15,203 bases of DNA from an uncultured Tannerella sp. (lineage in GTDB: Bacteria; Bacteroidota; Bacteroidia; Bacteroidales; Tannerellaceae). This document shows, piece after piece, positions 1-7,002 of this stretch. Numbering within the stretch: position 1 is the stretch's first letter; each line of letters opens with the position of its first letter. Below the pieces are notes generated by a model. The model was not told where the DNA came from. It saw only the letters and a program-made list of their open reading frames with translations, and did no database searches. The translations under genes were made by a program, and so were the position numbers. The DNA lies in assembly GCA_938036405.1 (NCBI GenBank), contig CALHPT010000360.1:1-15203 (forward strand). Reading direction: 5' to 3'.

Positions 1-22
1 CGACCGTTTTAATCAACGAATC

Positions 23-742
23 ATGCGGATATCCTTACGTAAAATCAAGACGAAGAACCTGGCGGGGCTGGCACAGCAGGTGATTCAGGCTTCCAAAACC
101 GGAGCCTACAAGTTGTCGACAGACCATGTGCTGCTGACGAAACTCGAAAGCGAGTCAAGAGAATACAACGAGGTGTACACGAAGCCCGCCTACAGCCTAA
201 AGGGGCGTGAGGTGCAGGAGGCTGACGCAGCCCGCACGAAGGCTTACCGGAGGCTCCGGGCCTATGTCAAGGCCTACGGCGAGATACCGTCGCTGCCGGA
301 CTATGAGGAGGCCGTGACGCTCTATCAAGTCATGCGGCGATTCGACATTAAGGAGATGAACTATGCTGAAAAATCGGCCGAGATGAAGCTGCTGGTCAAG
401 GAGCTGGAAAAGCCGGAGCATGCCGAGCGATTCAAAAAGCTGAAGCTAAAACCCGCCTTCGATGAGCTGAAAACGCTCTATGAGGGCTTTGAGGATCTCT
501 ACGCGGAGCAGGCCTCGGCCAACGCTGCCCTGCGTGCTACGCCATCCGCTACGGCCATCCGTCAGCGGCTCGAGCGTGCCCTGCGCGACTATATCGACTA
601 CCTGACCGCCATGCGCAGCCAGGAGGGTTGGGAAATGATTTACAGCGAGGTCAACGAGCTGGTCAAAGCCGCCGCGATCGTCTACAGAAACGATCGGAAG
701 AAGGACAAAATGACAGCCATCCCAACCGACGAGGAGGCATGA
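23..742 (+). CDS. DUF6261 family protein of unknown function
   Basis: A 239-residue, mostly helical, highly charged protein with no signal peptide or membrane segment, so probably cytoplasmic. I recognise the DUF6261 pattern: an N-terminal I-x-x-L segment, then YNEVYTKPAYSLKG (about residues 48-61), then the ADAARTKAYRRLRAY segment (about 67-81) and alternating helices to the end. No catalytic motif is visible, and the family has no established role that I know of. The frame stays open from the ATG at 23 back to the window edge, so the true start may lie upstream. The stop overlaps the ATG of the next gene (ATGA type), so the two are probably co-transcribed and translationally coupled. Family assignment is from memory of the pattern, not from a search. 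Confidence 0.72.
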   Translation: MRISLRKIKTKNLAGLAQQVIQASKTGAYKLSTDHVLLTKLESESREYNEVYTKPAYSLKGREVQEADAARTKAYRRLRAYVKAYGEIPSLPDYEEAVTLYQVMRRFDIKEMNYAEKSAEMKLLVKELEKPEHAERFKKLKLKPAFDELKTLYEGFEDLYAEQASANAALRATPSATAIRQRLERALRDYIDYLTAMRSQEGWEMIYSEVNELVKAAAIVYRNDRKKDKMTAIPTDEEA

Positions 743-1737
743 TGAGGCGCTTTACCCTGCTCTGCATCGCCGCCCTGCTGCTCGCCGCCACGAGTGCTTG
801 CGCGAAGAAAAAGCCACGCACGGGGGCGTTTCAAGTGATGAGTTACAACGTCGAGAACCTCTTCGACACGGACGACGATCCGCGCACGAACGACAACGAA
901 TTCCTGCCCAACGGCGATCGGCACTGGACGACGACCCGATACCGCAGCCATTTGGAGCAGACGGCGCGTGTCATTCTGGCAGCCGGACGGCGGGAGTCGC
1001 CAGCCCTCGTCGGGCTGTGTGAGGTGGAGAACGAGGCCGTCCTCAAGCAGCTTGTCAACCTCGCACCGATGCGTAGCGAGGGCTACCGCTTCTGCATCAC
1101 CCGCGGCAACGATCCGCGCGGCATCAACAACGCCCTGCTCTACCGCCCGGAGCGCTTCCGACTCCTCAGTTGGCGGGCCGTGCGCATCCCCTTTGCCGAT
1201 CGGGCGAAGCGGTCGCGCGACCTGCTCCATGCCTCGGGACGCATCGCCTCGGGCGACACGCTCGACGTCATCGTCTGCCACTTCCCCTCGCGCCGCAACG
1301 GTCGGAAGGGCACCGAAAACGCTCGCCTAGACGCCGCCCGCTGTGTGCGCCGCCTCTGCGACTCGCTCTATCGTGTGCGCCGCCGCCCGCACCTCATCGT
1401 CATGGGCGACTTCAACGATACGCCCTCCGACCGTAGCATCCACCTCATGACCGATGCTCCGGAGCGTTGCCACCGCCTCACGAACCTCTTCTCCGATCCA
1501 CGCCAGACGGGCTTCGCGGGCAGTCATTACTACCAAGGCAAATGGATGCAGCTGGACCAAATGCTCGTCAGTCCGCTGCTGGCCGATCGGGTAACGGAGG
1601 CGGAAGTCTTCGCCCCCGACTTCCTGCTCACCGAGGACGGTCGGCGTCGTAGCCGTCGCCCACATCGCGTCTACAACGGCTTCCGTTACGAGGGCGGCTT
1701 CAGCGACCATCTGCCCATCGTGGCAGGGTTCAGGTGA
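739..1737 (+). CDS. Endonuclease/exonuclease/phosphatase family protein, exported (possible lipoprotein)
   Basis: A protein of 332 residues (331 if the adjacent ATG at 742 is used) with the EEP metal-dependent phosphoesterase fold. Family motifs appear in order: SYNVENLFD with Asn38, GLCEVENE with Glu95/Glu97, CHF with His181, MGDFND with Asp224/Asn226, QLDQMLVS near 271-278, and FSDHLP with Asp323/His324. These supply the expected metal and phosphate ligands. The N-terminus has two Arg, a hydrophobic stretch (residues 7-18) and ATSAC ending at Cys21. That resembles a loose Bacteroidota lipobox but lacks the usual Leu at -3, so ordinary signal peptidase cleavage is also possible. The frame extends back to 628, but the signal peptide sets the start at 739/742. 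GGAGG at 733-737 favours 742 by spacing. The substrate (nucleic acid, lipid or inositol phosphate) cannot be told from the sequence. Confidence 0.86.
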   Translation: MMRRFTLLCIAALLLAATSACAKKKPRTGAFQVMSYNVENLFDTDDDPRTNDNEFLPNGDRHWTTTRYRSHLEQTARVILAAGRRESPALVGLCEVENEAVLKQLVNLAPMRSEGYRFCITRGNDPRGINNALLYRPERFRLLSWRAVRIPFADRAKRSRDLLHASGRIASGDTLDVIVCHFPSRRNGRKGTENARLDAARCVRRLCDSLYRVRRRPHLIVMGDFNDTPSDRSIHLMTDAPERCHRLTNLFSDPRQTGFAGSHYYQGKWMQLDQMLVSPLLADRVTEAEVFAPDFLLTEDGRRRSRRPHRVYNGFRYEGGFSDHLPIVAGFR

Positions 1738-1765
1738 AACACCAAAGTCAGTCACGGAAAGCCTG

Positions 1766-1788
1766 TACTTTTGTGAGTCCTATATTTG
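1766..1788 (+). promoter_or_regulatory. Candidate promoter for the phospho-sugar mutase gene
   Basis: Two matches to the Bacteroidota -7 consensus TAnnTTTG lie in the 76-bp gap: TACTTTTG (1766-1773) and TATATTTG (1781-1788). No good TTTG -33 box is seen at the normal distance from either. The downstream box would give a leader of about 20 nt to the ATG at 1814, the upstream one about 35 nt. Confidence 0.5.
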
Positions 1789-1813
1789 ATCATCATTAAT
1801 ACATCACATCATT

Positions 1814-3565
1814 ATGGAGAATTCGGAATTATTGAAAATCGTGAGAAAGAAGGCGCAGGTATGGCTGGGCCCGGAGTATGACGAAGAGACACGTCGCGAG
1901 GTGCAAGCCCTGCTCGACAAGGACGACCCGACGGACCTCATCGAGGCCTTCTACAAGGATCTGGAGTTCGGTACAGGTGGCCTGCGCGGCATCATGGGAG
2001 CCGGCTCCAATCGCATGAACATCTACACCGTGGGAGCTGCCACGCAAGGCCTCTCGAACTACCTTAAGAAGGAGTTTGCAGACCTGCCACAAATCAAGGT
2101 GGTCATCGGCCATGACTGCCGCAACAACAGCCGCCGATTCGCTGAAATTTCAGCCGATATATTCTCAGCCAACGGCATCAAGGTCTACCTCTTCGACGCC
2201 CTCCGCCCGACGCCTGAGACGTCGTATGCCATCCGCCATCTGGGCTGCCAGAGCGGCATTATCCTCACGGCCTCGCACAACCCCAAGGAGTACAATGGCT
2301 ACAAGGCCTACTGGGACGACGGCGCACAGATGATCGCACCGCACGACAAGAACACCATCGCCGAGGTGAACAAGATCCGCAACGCCTCCGACATCCGCTT
2401 CCACGGCGACAAGTCGCTCATCGAAATCATCGGAGCCGAGATGGACGAACGTTACATCCGCGACCTGACCACCATCTCTCTCTCGCCCGATGCCATCAAG
2501 CGTCAGCACGACATGAAGATCGTCTACACGCCCATTCACGGCACCGGCACGCACATCATCCCCCAAGCGCTCCAAGCATTCGGCTTCACCAACATTATTC
2601 ACGTGCCTGAGCAGGACGTGATCAGCGGCGATTTCCCCACCGTTATCTCGCCCAACCCTGAAGAGGCAGCCGCGTTACACTTAGCCGTTGAGAAGGCGCG
2701 TGAGACAGACGCAGAGCTCGTGTTAGCCTCCGACCCCGATGCGGACCGTGTCGGATCGGCCGTCAAGAACGACGCTGGCGAGTGGGTGCTCCTGAATGGC
2801 AATCAGACCGCCATCCTGTACGTCTACTATCTCCTCACACGCTGGAAAGAGACAGGTCGGCTCACGGGGCGTGAGTATATCGTCAAAACGATCGTCACCT
2901 CCGAGACCATCCGGGCTATCGCAGAGCGTAATGGCGTGGAGATGTACGACGTCTACACTGGCTTCAAATGGATTGCCGACATTATGCGTCGCAATGAGGG
3001 CAAGAAGCAATTCATCGGTGGAGGCGAGGAGAGCTACGGCTTCCTTTGCGAGGACTTTGTGCGCGACAAAGACGCTGTGTCCGGCTGTTGCATGCTCGCC
3101 GAGATTGCAGCATGGGCCAAGGATCGGGGCTTGACGCTCTATCGTCTGCTTCAGGAGGTCTATCGCGAGTACGGTTACTCGAAGGAGGTGAATATCTCAG
3201 TGGTGAAGAAGGGTAAGAGCGGCGCCGAGGAGATTGAGGCAATGATGACCCGTTTCCGCAAGAATCCACCGGCCGATCTGGCCGGGTCTCGGGTGTCGAT
3301 GCTTTACGATTACGCTTCGTTGAAGGGACACAGCTTCATCGACAATGAGGATTTCTCACTCCACATGCCGACTACGTCCAACGTGCTCCAGTATTACGCC
3401 GAGGATCACACGAAAGTCTCGATCCGTCCGTCTGGCACGGAACCGAAGATCAAGTTCTATATCGAGGTGCATGTGCCGAAGATCCGGTCCGTTGAGGACT
3501 TGCACGAGGCCGAGGCACATGCCTTGAAGAAGGTGGAAGCCATCAAGGCTTCACTCGGTATCTGA
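1814..3565 (+). CDS. Phospho-sugar mutase (phosphoglucomutase/phosphomannomutase, alpha-D-phosphohexomutase superfamily)
   Basis: A 583-residue cytosolic enzyme that interconverts hexose 1- and 6-phosphates through a phosphoserine. All four active-site loops are intact: TASHNP with the phospho-acceptor Ser154, the Mg-binding loop DPDADR (307-312), the sugar-recognition loop GGGEESYG (402-409), and the phosphate-binding loop RPSGTEPK (538-545). The N-terminal FGTGGLRGIMG (52-62) is typical of the longer, about 580-residue PGM/PMM group. The GEES loop is generally compatible with glucose and mannose phosphates, so the preferred sugar is not settled. It would feed glycogen or nucleotide-sugar synthesis. 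The gene has its own upstream -7 box and a terminator 40 bp after the stop, so it is probably monocistronic. Confidence 0.95.
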   Translation: MENSELLKIVRKKAQVWLGPEYDEETRREVQALLDKDDPTDLIEAFYKDLEFGTGGLRGIMGAGSNRMNIYTVGAATQGLSNYLKKEFADLPQIKVVIGHDCRNNSRRFAEISADIFSANGIKVYLFDALRPTPETSYAIRHLGCQSGIILTASHNPKEYNGYKAYWDDGAQMIAPHDKNTIAEVNKIRNASDIRFHGDKSLIEIIGAEMDERYIRDLTTISLSPDAIKRQHDMKIVYTPIHGTGTHIIPQALQAFGFTNIIHVPEQDVISGDFPTVISPNPEEAAALHLAVEKARETDAELVLASDPDADRVGSAVKNDAGEWVLLNGNQTAILYVYYLLTRWKETGRLTGREYIVKTIVTSETIRAIAERNGVEMYDVYTGFKWIADIMRRNEGKKQFIGGGEESYGFLCEDFVRDKDAVSGCCMLAEIAAWAKDRGLTLYRLLQEVYREYGYSKEVNISVVKKGKSGAEEIEAMMTRFRKNPPADLAGSRVSMLYDYASLKGHSFIDNEDFSLHMPTTSNVLQYYAEDHTKVSIRPSGTEPKIKFYIEVHVPKIRSVEDLHEAEAHALKKVEAIKASLGI

Positions 3566-3607
3566 CCGGAACCGTCCGTCAGCCGACGGGCGCACGCATA
3601 GCTGTTC

Positions 3608-3644
3608 AAAAAGGCGTTCCCTATCTCGGGGGACGCCTTTTTTT
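3608..3644 (+). terminator. Rho-independent terminator after the phospho-sugar mutase
   Basis: AAAAAGGCGT (3608-3617) pairs perfectly with ACGCCTTTTT (3633-3642), extended inward by TCCC/GGGG with one G-U pair, with a 7-nt loop. It ends in a T7 run. Because the left arm begins with A5, it could also work for leftward transcripts. Confidence 0.9.
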
Positions 3645-3785
3645 GTGTCCGTCGTCAGGCGGTGGAGGAGTAACCCGAGGGTGCTCGGAGTCTCTTCTCT
3701 ATATAGGTGTCCCTTAGTCCCAACAGCCGAAAGTAGCTCTGACGAAAATGTATTCCTAAGTGTTTGCTTTCGGGGGTTGTTATAA

Positions 3786-3957
3786 TGACTCTGTTTTCGT
3801 CCCCTTCGGGGCCGTGGGGTGGGCGTATGCGATACGCCCCTACAACCAGATACGGGTGGCCCTTCAAAAAATGATTCTGTTTTCGTCCCCTTCGGGGCCG
3901 CGGGGTGGGCGTATGCGATACGCCCCTACAACCGGGTACGGGCTATCCTTTGAAATA
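3786..3957 (+). repeat. Two direct copies of an 86-bp REP-like unit with paired palindromes
   Basis: Copy 1 spans 3786-3871 and copy 2 spans 3872-3957, with only scattered differences. Each carries two short hairpins: CCCC-TTC-GGGG (3801-3811 and 3887-3897) and GGGCGTAT-GCG-ATACGCCC (3821-3839 and 3907-3925), followed by CTACAACC and a TACGGG block. Related units occur at 7003-7141. A short GC-rich palindrome, dispersed and present in both orientations, is typical of REP sequences mobilised by IS200/IS605-like REP transposases. That link is an inference; no transposase gene is in the window. Confidence 0.85.
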
Positions 3958-4058
3958 CAGATATGATCACCCAACCGGGTACGTGCTATCCCTCGAAATA
4001 CAGATGCGATACCCCAACCAGATACGGGCGATCCTACGAAATACCGACGTGCTTCCCC
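3930..4058 (+). repeat. 43-bp tandem repeat, three copies
   Basis: Copies begin at 3930, 3973 and 4016, exactly 43 bp apart. Each starts AACC(GG/AG)(G/A)TACG and contains a CGAAATAC-like block about 23 bp in. The first copy is also the tail of the second REP-like unit. That unit's 86-bp period is twice 43, which suggests the two sets arose from one process. No spacer sequence lies between the copies. Confidence 0.82.
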
Positions 4059-4100
4059 GACTGGCGACGATTGCGGGTTGGGGATATGGGGCGGTGGGGG

Positions 4101-4910
4101 CTACCGTTTGCGGGGGAGACGGGCGTGGAGGAGTTTGGCGAGGAGGAAGATGACGATCAGGACGACGATGATGAAGGCGCCCGAGGGGACTTGCAGCACG
4201 AACGAGAGCCACAAACCGCACATGCAGGCGAAGAACCCGAGGGCGATGCTGCCGAAGAGGATGTGGCGGAAGTTAGCGGTGAAGAGGTTGACTGTCATCT
4301 GAGGGACGGTCAGGAGGCTCATCAGGAGCATGATGCCCACCAGACGGATCGAGAGGACGATGGTGATGGCCGTGAAGAGGGTCATGGCGGCCTCGATACG
4401 CCGAACGGGGAGGCCTTGCGTTTGGGCAAAATCGCGGTCAAAGGCAGTGTAGACGATCGGGCGGTAGAGGAGGGCGAAGAAGAGACTCAAGGCGGCGGCG
4501 AAGGCGGCTGTCAGACAGATGTCGGCACGGGAGATGGTGAGGATGTTGCCAAAGAGATACGACGACAGATTGGGAGCGTAGCCCGGCGTGAGGACGATAA
4601 AGATGGCTCCGAGGGCCATGCCGAGCGACCAGAAGGCGGCGATGGCGGAGTCTTCGCGGACACGTCCGGAGCGCCCCACCCACTCGATCCCGAAGGCCGA
4701 GAGGACGGCGAACATGAGGGCGGCCCAAAACGGATCCAAACCGAGGTAGAAGCCGAGGCCGAGACCTCCGAAGGAGGCGTGGGTGACGCCACCGCTGATG
4801 AAGACGAGTCGGCGTGACACGACGTATGTGCCGACTATGCCGCAGGCGATGGCCGTGAAAAGTCCTCCGAGGAGGGCGTTCTGAAAGAAGGCGTATTGAA
4901 AGATGTCCAT
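4101..4910 (-). CDS. Metal ABC transporter permease (ABC-3/ZnuB-MntB type)
   Basis: A 269-residue inner-membrane protein with about eight hydrophobic segments, the usual size for the ABC-3 family that imports zinc, manganese or iron. Supporting motifs are ISGGVTHASFGGLG (38-51), matching the family's first cytoplasmic block, and VGIMLLMSLLTVPQ (191-204), matching the late coupling region. The C-terminus ends in a short basic tail. It starts 3 nt after the glycosyltransferase stop, so it is the last gene of the DUF4254 operon. No ATPase or metal-binding lipoprotein gene lies beside it in this window, so its partners must be elsewhere, and the metal cannot be named. An acidic plus-strand frame overlapping most of this gene is its antisense shadow. 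Confidence 0.92.
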   Translation of the reverse strand: MDIFQYAFFQNALLGGLFTAIACGIVGTYVVSRRLVFISGGVTHASFGGLGLGFYLGLDPFWAALMFAVLSAFGIEWVGRSGRVREDSAIAAFWSLGMALGAIFIVLTPGYAPNLSSYLFGNILTISRADICLTAAFAAALSLFFALLYRPIVYTAFDRDFAQTQGLPVRRIEAAMTLFTAITIVLSIRLVGIMLLMSLLTVPQMTVNLFTANFRHILFGSIALGFFACMCGLWLSFVLQVPSGAFIIVVLIVIFLLAKLLHARLPRKR

Positions 4911-4913
4911 GAA

Positions 4914-5975
4914 TTAAAGATATTCCCGCATCATCGGTTCGAGGTCGGACCAGACGCGGTCGACTGTCACCAGGTCGAAGCGCTCGGCACGGGTTGCGGT
5001 GGGGGAGGGGGGGGCGATGTCGTCCGGGCTGATGCCACGGTGTCGCGGACTGTCGCCGGGCAGCCATAGCCGCCGACTGATGCCCGGGGGATAGATGGCG
5101 TACGAGGGCGTGTCGAGCGCCTGGGCGATGTGCCGGGGGCCGCCCTCGTTACCAAAGAAGAAGTGGCAGAGGGAGGTCAGGGCGCGCAGTTCGCGTAGCG
5201 TGGTAGCCTCGATCTCGGGCAGGATGTGCGGGTCGTAGTCCATCCGCTCGTAAAGCATGAGACTGATCTCCAGCTCGCGGTAGCCGGAATGGTTCAGGAT
5301 GATCTGGGGGTGGAAGGTGTCGATTACGTGTCGGAGCACGCCGACCATACGCTCCATCTCCCAGCCTTTGCCCTCGATGCGTGTCGCGACAGCCGCCAGC
5401 ACAATGGGCCTCGTGAAATCGACCCCTTTGCCCTCCATATAAGCGCGGTAGGTAGCCCGATCGGCGTCGGAGACGTAGAGGCGGAATGTGGGATCTAAGC
5501 ACAACGGACCGAGTCGCTCAAGGGGCGAGAGCAGGAGCAAGTCGCGCTGAACCATGTCGAGCGAGGGGTCCGTGCGGTCAGCTACGCGATAGTTATGGAG
5601 GAGGCGACTGTAAGGCTTACGCGTCCCGATGCGATAAGGGGTACGAAGGGAGAAGAGGCTGAAGAGCAACGTCCGCGGGGTAGCGCGCATATCGATCAGG
5701 ATGTCGTAACGTGTCTTGCGCATGACGTTGAAGACACGCCTGATGTATCGCCCTGCGCTTGCATTGTCTGCATCGGAGAAGGGGATCACCCGGTCGATGT
5801 CCGGATGACCCTCGAAAAGGGGAGCGATGGCCTCGTTGAGTACGAAATCCACACCGATACCGGGAAAGGAGCGCTTCAGGGAGCTGCACACGGCAACCGC
5901 CAAGACAGCGTCGCCCACCCGGCGGAAGCGGATCACGAGCGCGCGGAGCGACCCGTCACTCTTCTTTCTTGCCAT
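4914..5975 (-). CDS. Glycosyltransferase family 9 protein (ADP-heptose:LPS heptosyltransferase-like)
   Basis: A 353-residue GT-B enzyme expected to act at the inner face of the cytoplasmic membrane in LPS core or related glycan assembly. It opens with the GT9 signature RFRRVGDAVLAVAVCSSLK (16-34). An EGKGWEMERM block (201-210) fits the conserved Lys-Trp region, and the C-terminal GNEGGPRHIAQAL (275-287) is the family's nucleotide-sugar binding motif. The donor is usually ADP-heptose, but in Bacteroidota the specificity of such proteins is mostly unproven. The start overlaps the DUF4254 gene by 20 nt, and the permease gene follows 3 nt after its stop. A run of eight C on the coding strand (plus-strand G at 5007-5014), then T and five more C, falls in the last 35 codons. 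Confidence 0.92.
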   Translation of the reverse strand: MARKKSDGSLRALVIRFRRVGDAVLAVAVCSSLKRSFPGIGVDFVLNEAIAPLFEGHPDIDRVIPFSDADNASAGRYIRRVFNVMRKTRYDILIDMRATPRTLLFSLFSLRTPYRIGTRKPYSRLLHNYRVADRTDPSLDMVQRDLLLLSPLERLGPLCLDPTFRLYVSDADRATYRAYMEGKGVDFTRPIVLAAVATRIEGKGWEMERMVGVLRHVIDTFHPQIILNHSGYRELEISLMLYERMDYDPHILPEIEATTLRELRALTSLCHFFFGNEGGPRHIAQALDTPSYAIYPPGISRRLWLPGDSPRHRGISPDDIAPPSPTATRAERFDLVTVDRVWSDLEPMMREYL

Positions 5976-6570
5976 ACAGCACGGGGTTGAGCGAGGGATC
6001 GTTGTACATCTTCATCTGTCGGTAGACTTTCATGTACTTCCGGCCCGCCGCGATGTCGGCCAGCAGTTGATCCAGGGCCAGGGAGAGGTCCTCGCGCTGC
6101 TCCAGCAGCACCTCGAGCTTGCGACGGCAAGCTGCCGTGTGTGCCTCGTCCACATCCGTACGCTCAACCTCCTGACGCATGTGGTAGATCTTCAGCGCCA
6201 GTATCGACAACCGGTCGACGGCCCAGGCTGGGCTTTCGGTATTGATCGTCGCATCTGCCGCCGGCCGCACGTCCTTGTATAGGGTCAAGAAATAGCTATC
6301 AATGCGCTCCACCAGATCCGTCCGCTCCTGGTTCGAGCGATCTATCCGGCGCTTGATCTCCAGGGCACGCACTGCGGCGATCTCAGGGTCGCGCACAATG
6401 TCTTCCAAATGCCACTGCACCGTGTCGATCCAGTTCTTCAGATACAAGTCCGCCTCGATCCCGGGCGAGGGGTAAGGGTTGCGGATAGGTGTGTCGACAT
6501 CGTCGAATACGTGATAATCGTCTATGGCGCGTTCAAAAATCGGATAGGCGGTCTTACTGAATGGTGTCAT
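5956..6570 (-). CDS. DUF4254 domain-containing protein
   Basis: A 204-residue, helical, soluble protein with no signal peptide. It is recognisable as DUF4254 from YLKNWIDTVQWHLEDIVRDP (43-62), ATINTESPAWAVDRLSILAL (107-126), and the C-terminal GRKYMKVYRQMKMYNDP block (176-192). The family is well conserved in Bacteroidota; I know of no demonstrated biochemical role. The frame could begin at 6612, but that ATG falls in the promoter's -7 box. The ATG at 6570 also gives the normal family N-terminus (MTPFSKTAYPIFERAI). It is the first gene of the operon and overlaps the glycosyltransferase start by 20 nt, which suggests a part in the same envelope-glycan process (inference from context only). Confidence 0.9.
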   Translation of the reverse strand: MTPFSKTAYPIFERAIDDYHVFDDVDTPIRNPYPSPGIEADLYLKNWIDTVQWHLEDIVRDPEIAAVRALEIKRRIDRSNQERTDLVERIDSYFLTLYKDVRPAADATINTESPAWAVDRLSILALKIYHMRQEVERTDVDEAHTAACRRKLEVLLEQREDLSLALDQLLADIAAGRKYMKVYRQMKMYNDPSLNPVLYGKKEE

Positions 6571-6609
6571 AAGTAGATCTTTAATACGTGAATTTGTAAT
6601 GAATGGCGC

Positions 6610-6642
6610 CAAAGGTAGGCCAATCGATCGTGTATGGGCAAT
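6610..6642 (-). promoter_or_regulatory. Promoter of the DUF4254-glycosyltransferase-permease operon
   Basis: On the minus strand, ATTG (plus 6639-6642) lies 21 bp from TACCTTTG (plus 6610-6617). This matches the Bacteroidota TTTG / TAnnTTTG promoter layout with correct spacing, one base off in the -33 box. Transcription would begin near 6603, giving a leader of about 33 nt. It is the only promoter in the window with both boxes well placed. Confidence 0.72.
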
Positions 6643-6665
6643 CTCGGAGGAGGCAGTCCCCCCGT

Positions 6666-6829
6666 AACACGTTCGTATTTTGGACTCCGGAGGGTCAGAG
6701 ACCCCTTAACACGTTCGTATTTTGGACTCCCGAGTGCTCGGACCCCTCGTAACACGTCCGTATTTTGAACTCCGGAGTGCTCAGAGACCCCTTAACACGT
6801 TCGTATTTTGGACTCCGGAGTACTTTTGT
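6666..6829 (+). repeat. 42/43-bp tandem repeat, four direct copies
   Basis: Copies begin at 6666, 6708, 6751 and 6794 (steps of 42, 43 and 43). Each starts AACACG(T/T or T/C)CGTATTTTG, continues with ACTCC(G/C)GAG, which holds the palindrome CTCCGGAG in three copies, and the first three then run into an ACCCC(T/C) block. A partial, weaker copy seems to precede the first at about 6643-6665, touching the operon promoter. Degenerate and inverted copies continue to 6980. No unique spacers separate the copies, so it is not a CRISPR array. Confidence 0.9.
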
Positions 6830-6943
6830 ATGACAATACGGCACCGAATTTTGAGTTCCGAGTGCAAGGAGTTTAAAATTTGCTGCCGTATTGTCATGTC
6901 CTACCCCTCGGTAGTTCAAAATACGGACGTGTTAAGGGGTCTC
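6784..6943. repeat. Long inverted repeat able to form a hairpin of about 160 nt
   Basis: Left arm 6784-6843 and right arm 6884-6943 stay in exact register. The outer 31 positions (6784-6814 with 6913-6943) pair throughout, with two G-U pairs: T6801/G6926 and G6811/T6916. A poorly paired 15 x 15 stretch follows, then a perfect 14-bp stem: ATGACAATACGGCA (6830-6843) with TGCCGTATTGTCAT (6884-6897). After one C/C mismatch, another 15-bp stem forms (6845-6859 with 6868-6882) with four G-U pairs and an 8-nt loop. Weaker pairing in the same register, including the CTCCGGAG copies, extends outward to about 6751 and 6980. The right arm is an inverted copy of the tandem unit. Confidence 0.88.
6821..6828 (+). 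promoter_or_regulatory. Possible rightward -7 box inside the inverted repeat
   Basis: TACTTTTG matches TAnnTTTG and lies in the poorly paired part of the hairpin. A transcript from it would start near 6835, inside the left inner stem. No convincing -33 box was found, and the motif is short enough to occur by chance. Confidence 0.25.
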
Positions 6944-7002
6944 CCATCCCTCCGGAGTCCAAAAAACACGTCCGTTTTTTGCAACCCTTGTCGGCCGGCA
7001 GG

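Larger units (their letters stand above)
3645..4100. other. Gene-free convergent intergenic region filled with repeats
   Basis: This gap separates the rightward mutase gene from the leftward permease gene. I see no credible coding sequence: the short open frames run through repeats and have no recognisable domain. Bases 3645-3785 are unique and show nothing notable. Bases 3786-4058 hold the two repeat sets listed separately. Bases 4059-4100 are G-rich on the plus strand, and I see no clear terminator for the permease gene. Confidence 0.7.

Noticed and set aside
628..738. Extended N-terminus for the EEP-family gene
   Set aside because: It overlaps the end of the DUF6261 gene in another frame and would bury the signal peptide that begins at 739/742.
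2165..2602. Minus-strand open frame within the phospho-sugar mutase gene
   Set aside because: Antisense shadow of a gene whose four catalytic loops are intact.
3963..4817. Long plus-strand open frame coding a very acidic, Glu/Asp/Gly-rich protein
   Set aside because: It is antisense to the ABC-3 permease, which has clear family motifs and membrane segments. The acidic composition is what the complement of a GC-rich hydrophobic gene gives.
6695..6919. Short proteins encoded in the 42/43-bp repeats
   Set aside because: Frames are open only because the unit lacks stops in some registers. The mix of 42- and 43-bp steps breaks the frame, and there is no start context.
6666..6980. Possible CRISPR array
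   Set aside because: The copies follow one another without unique spacers, part of the set is inverted, and no cas gene is nearby. It is a tandem and inverted repeat.
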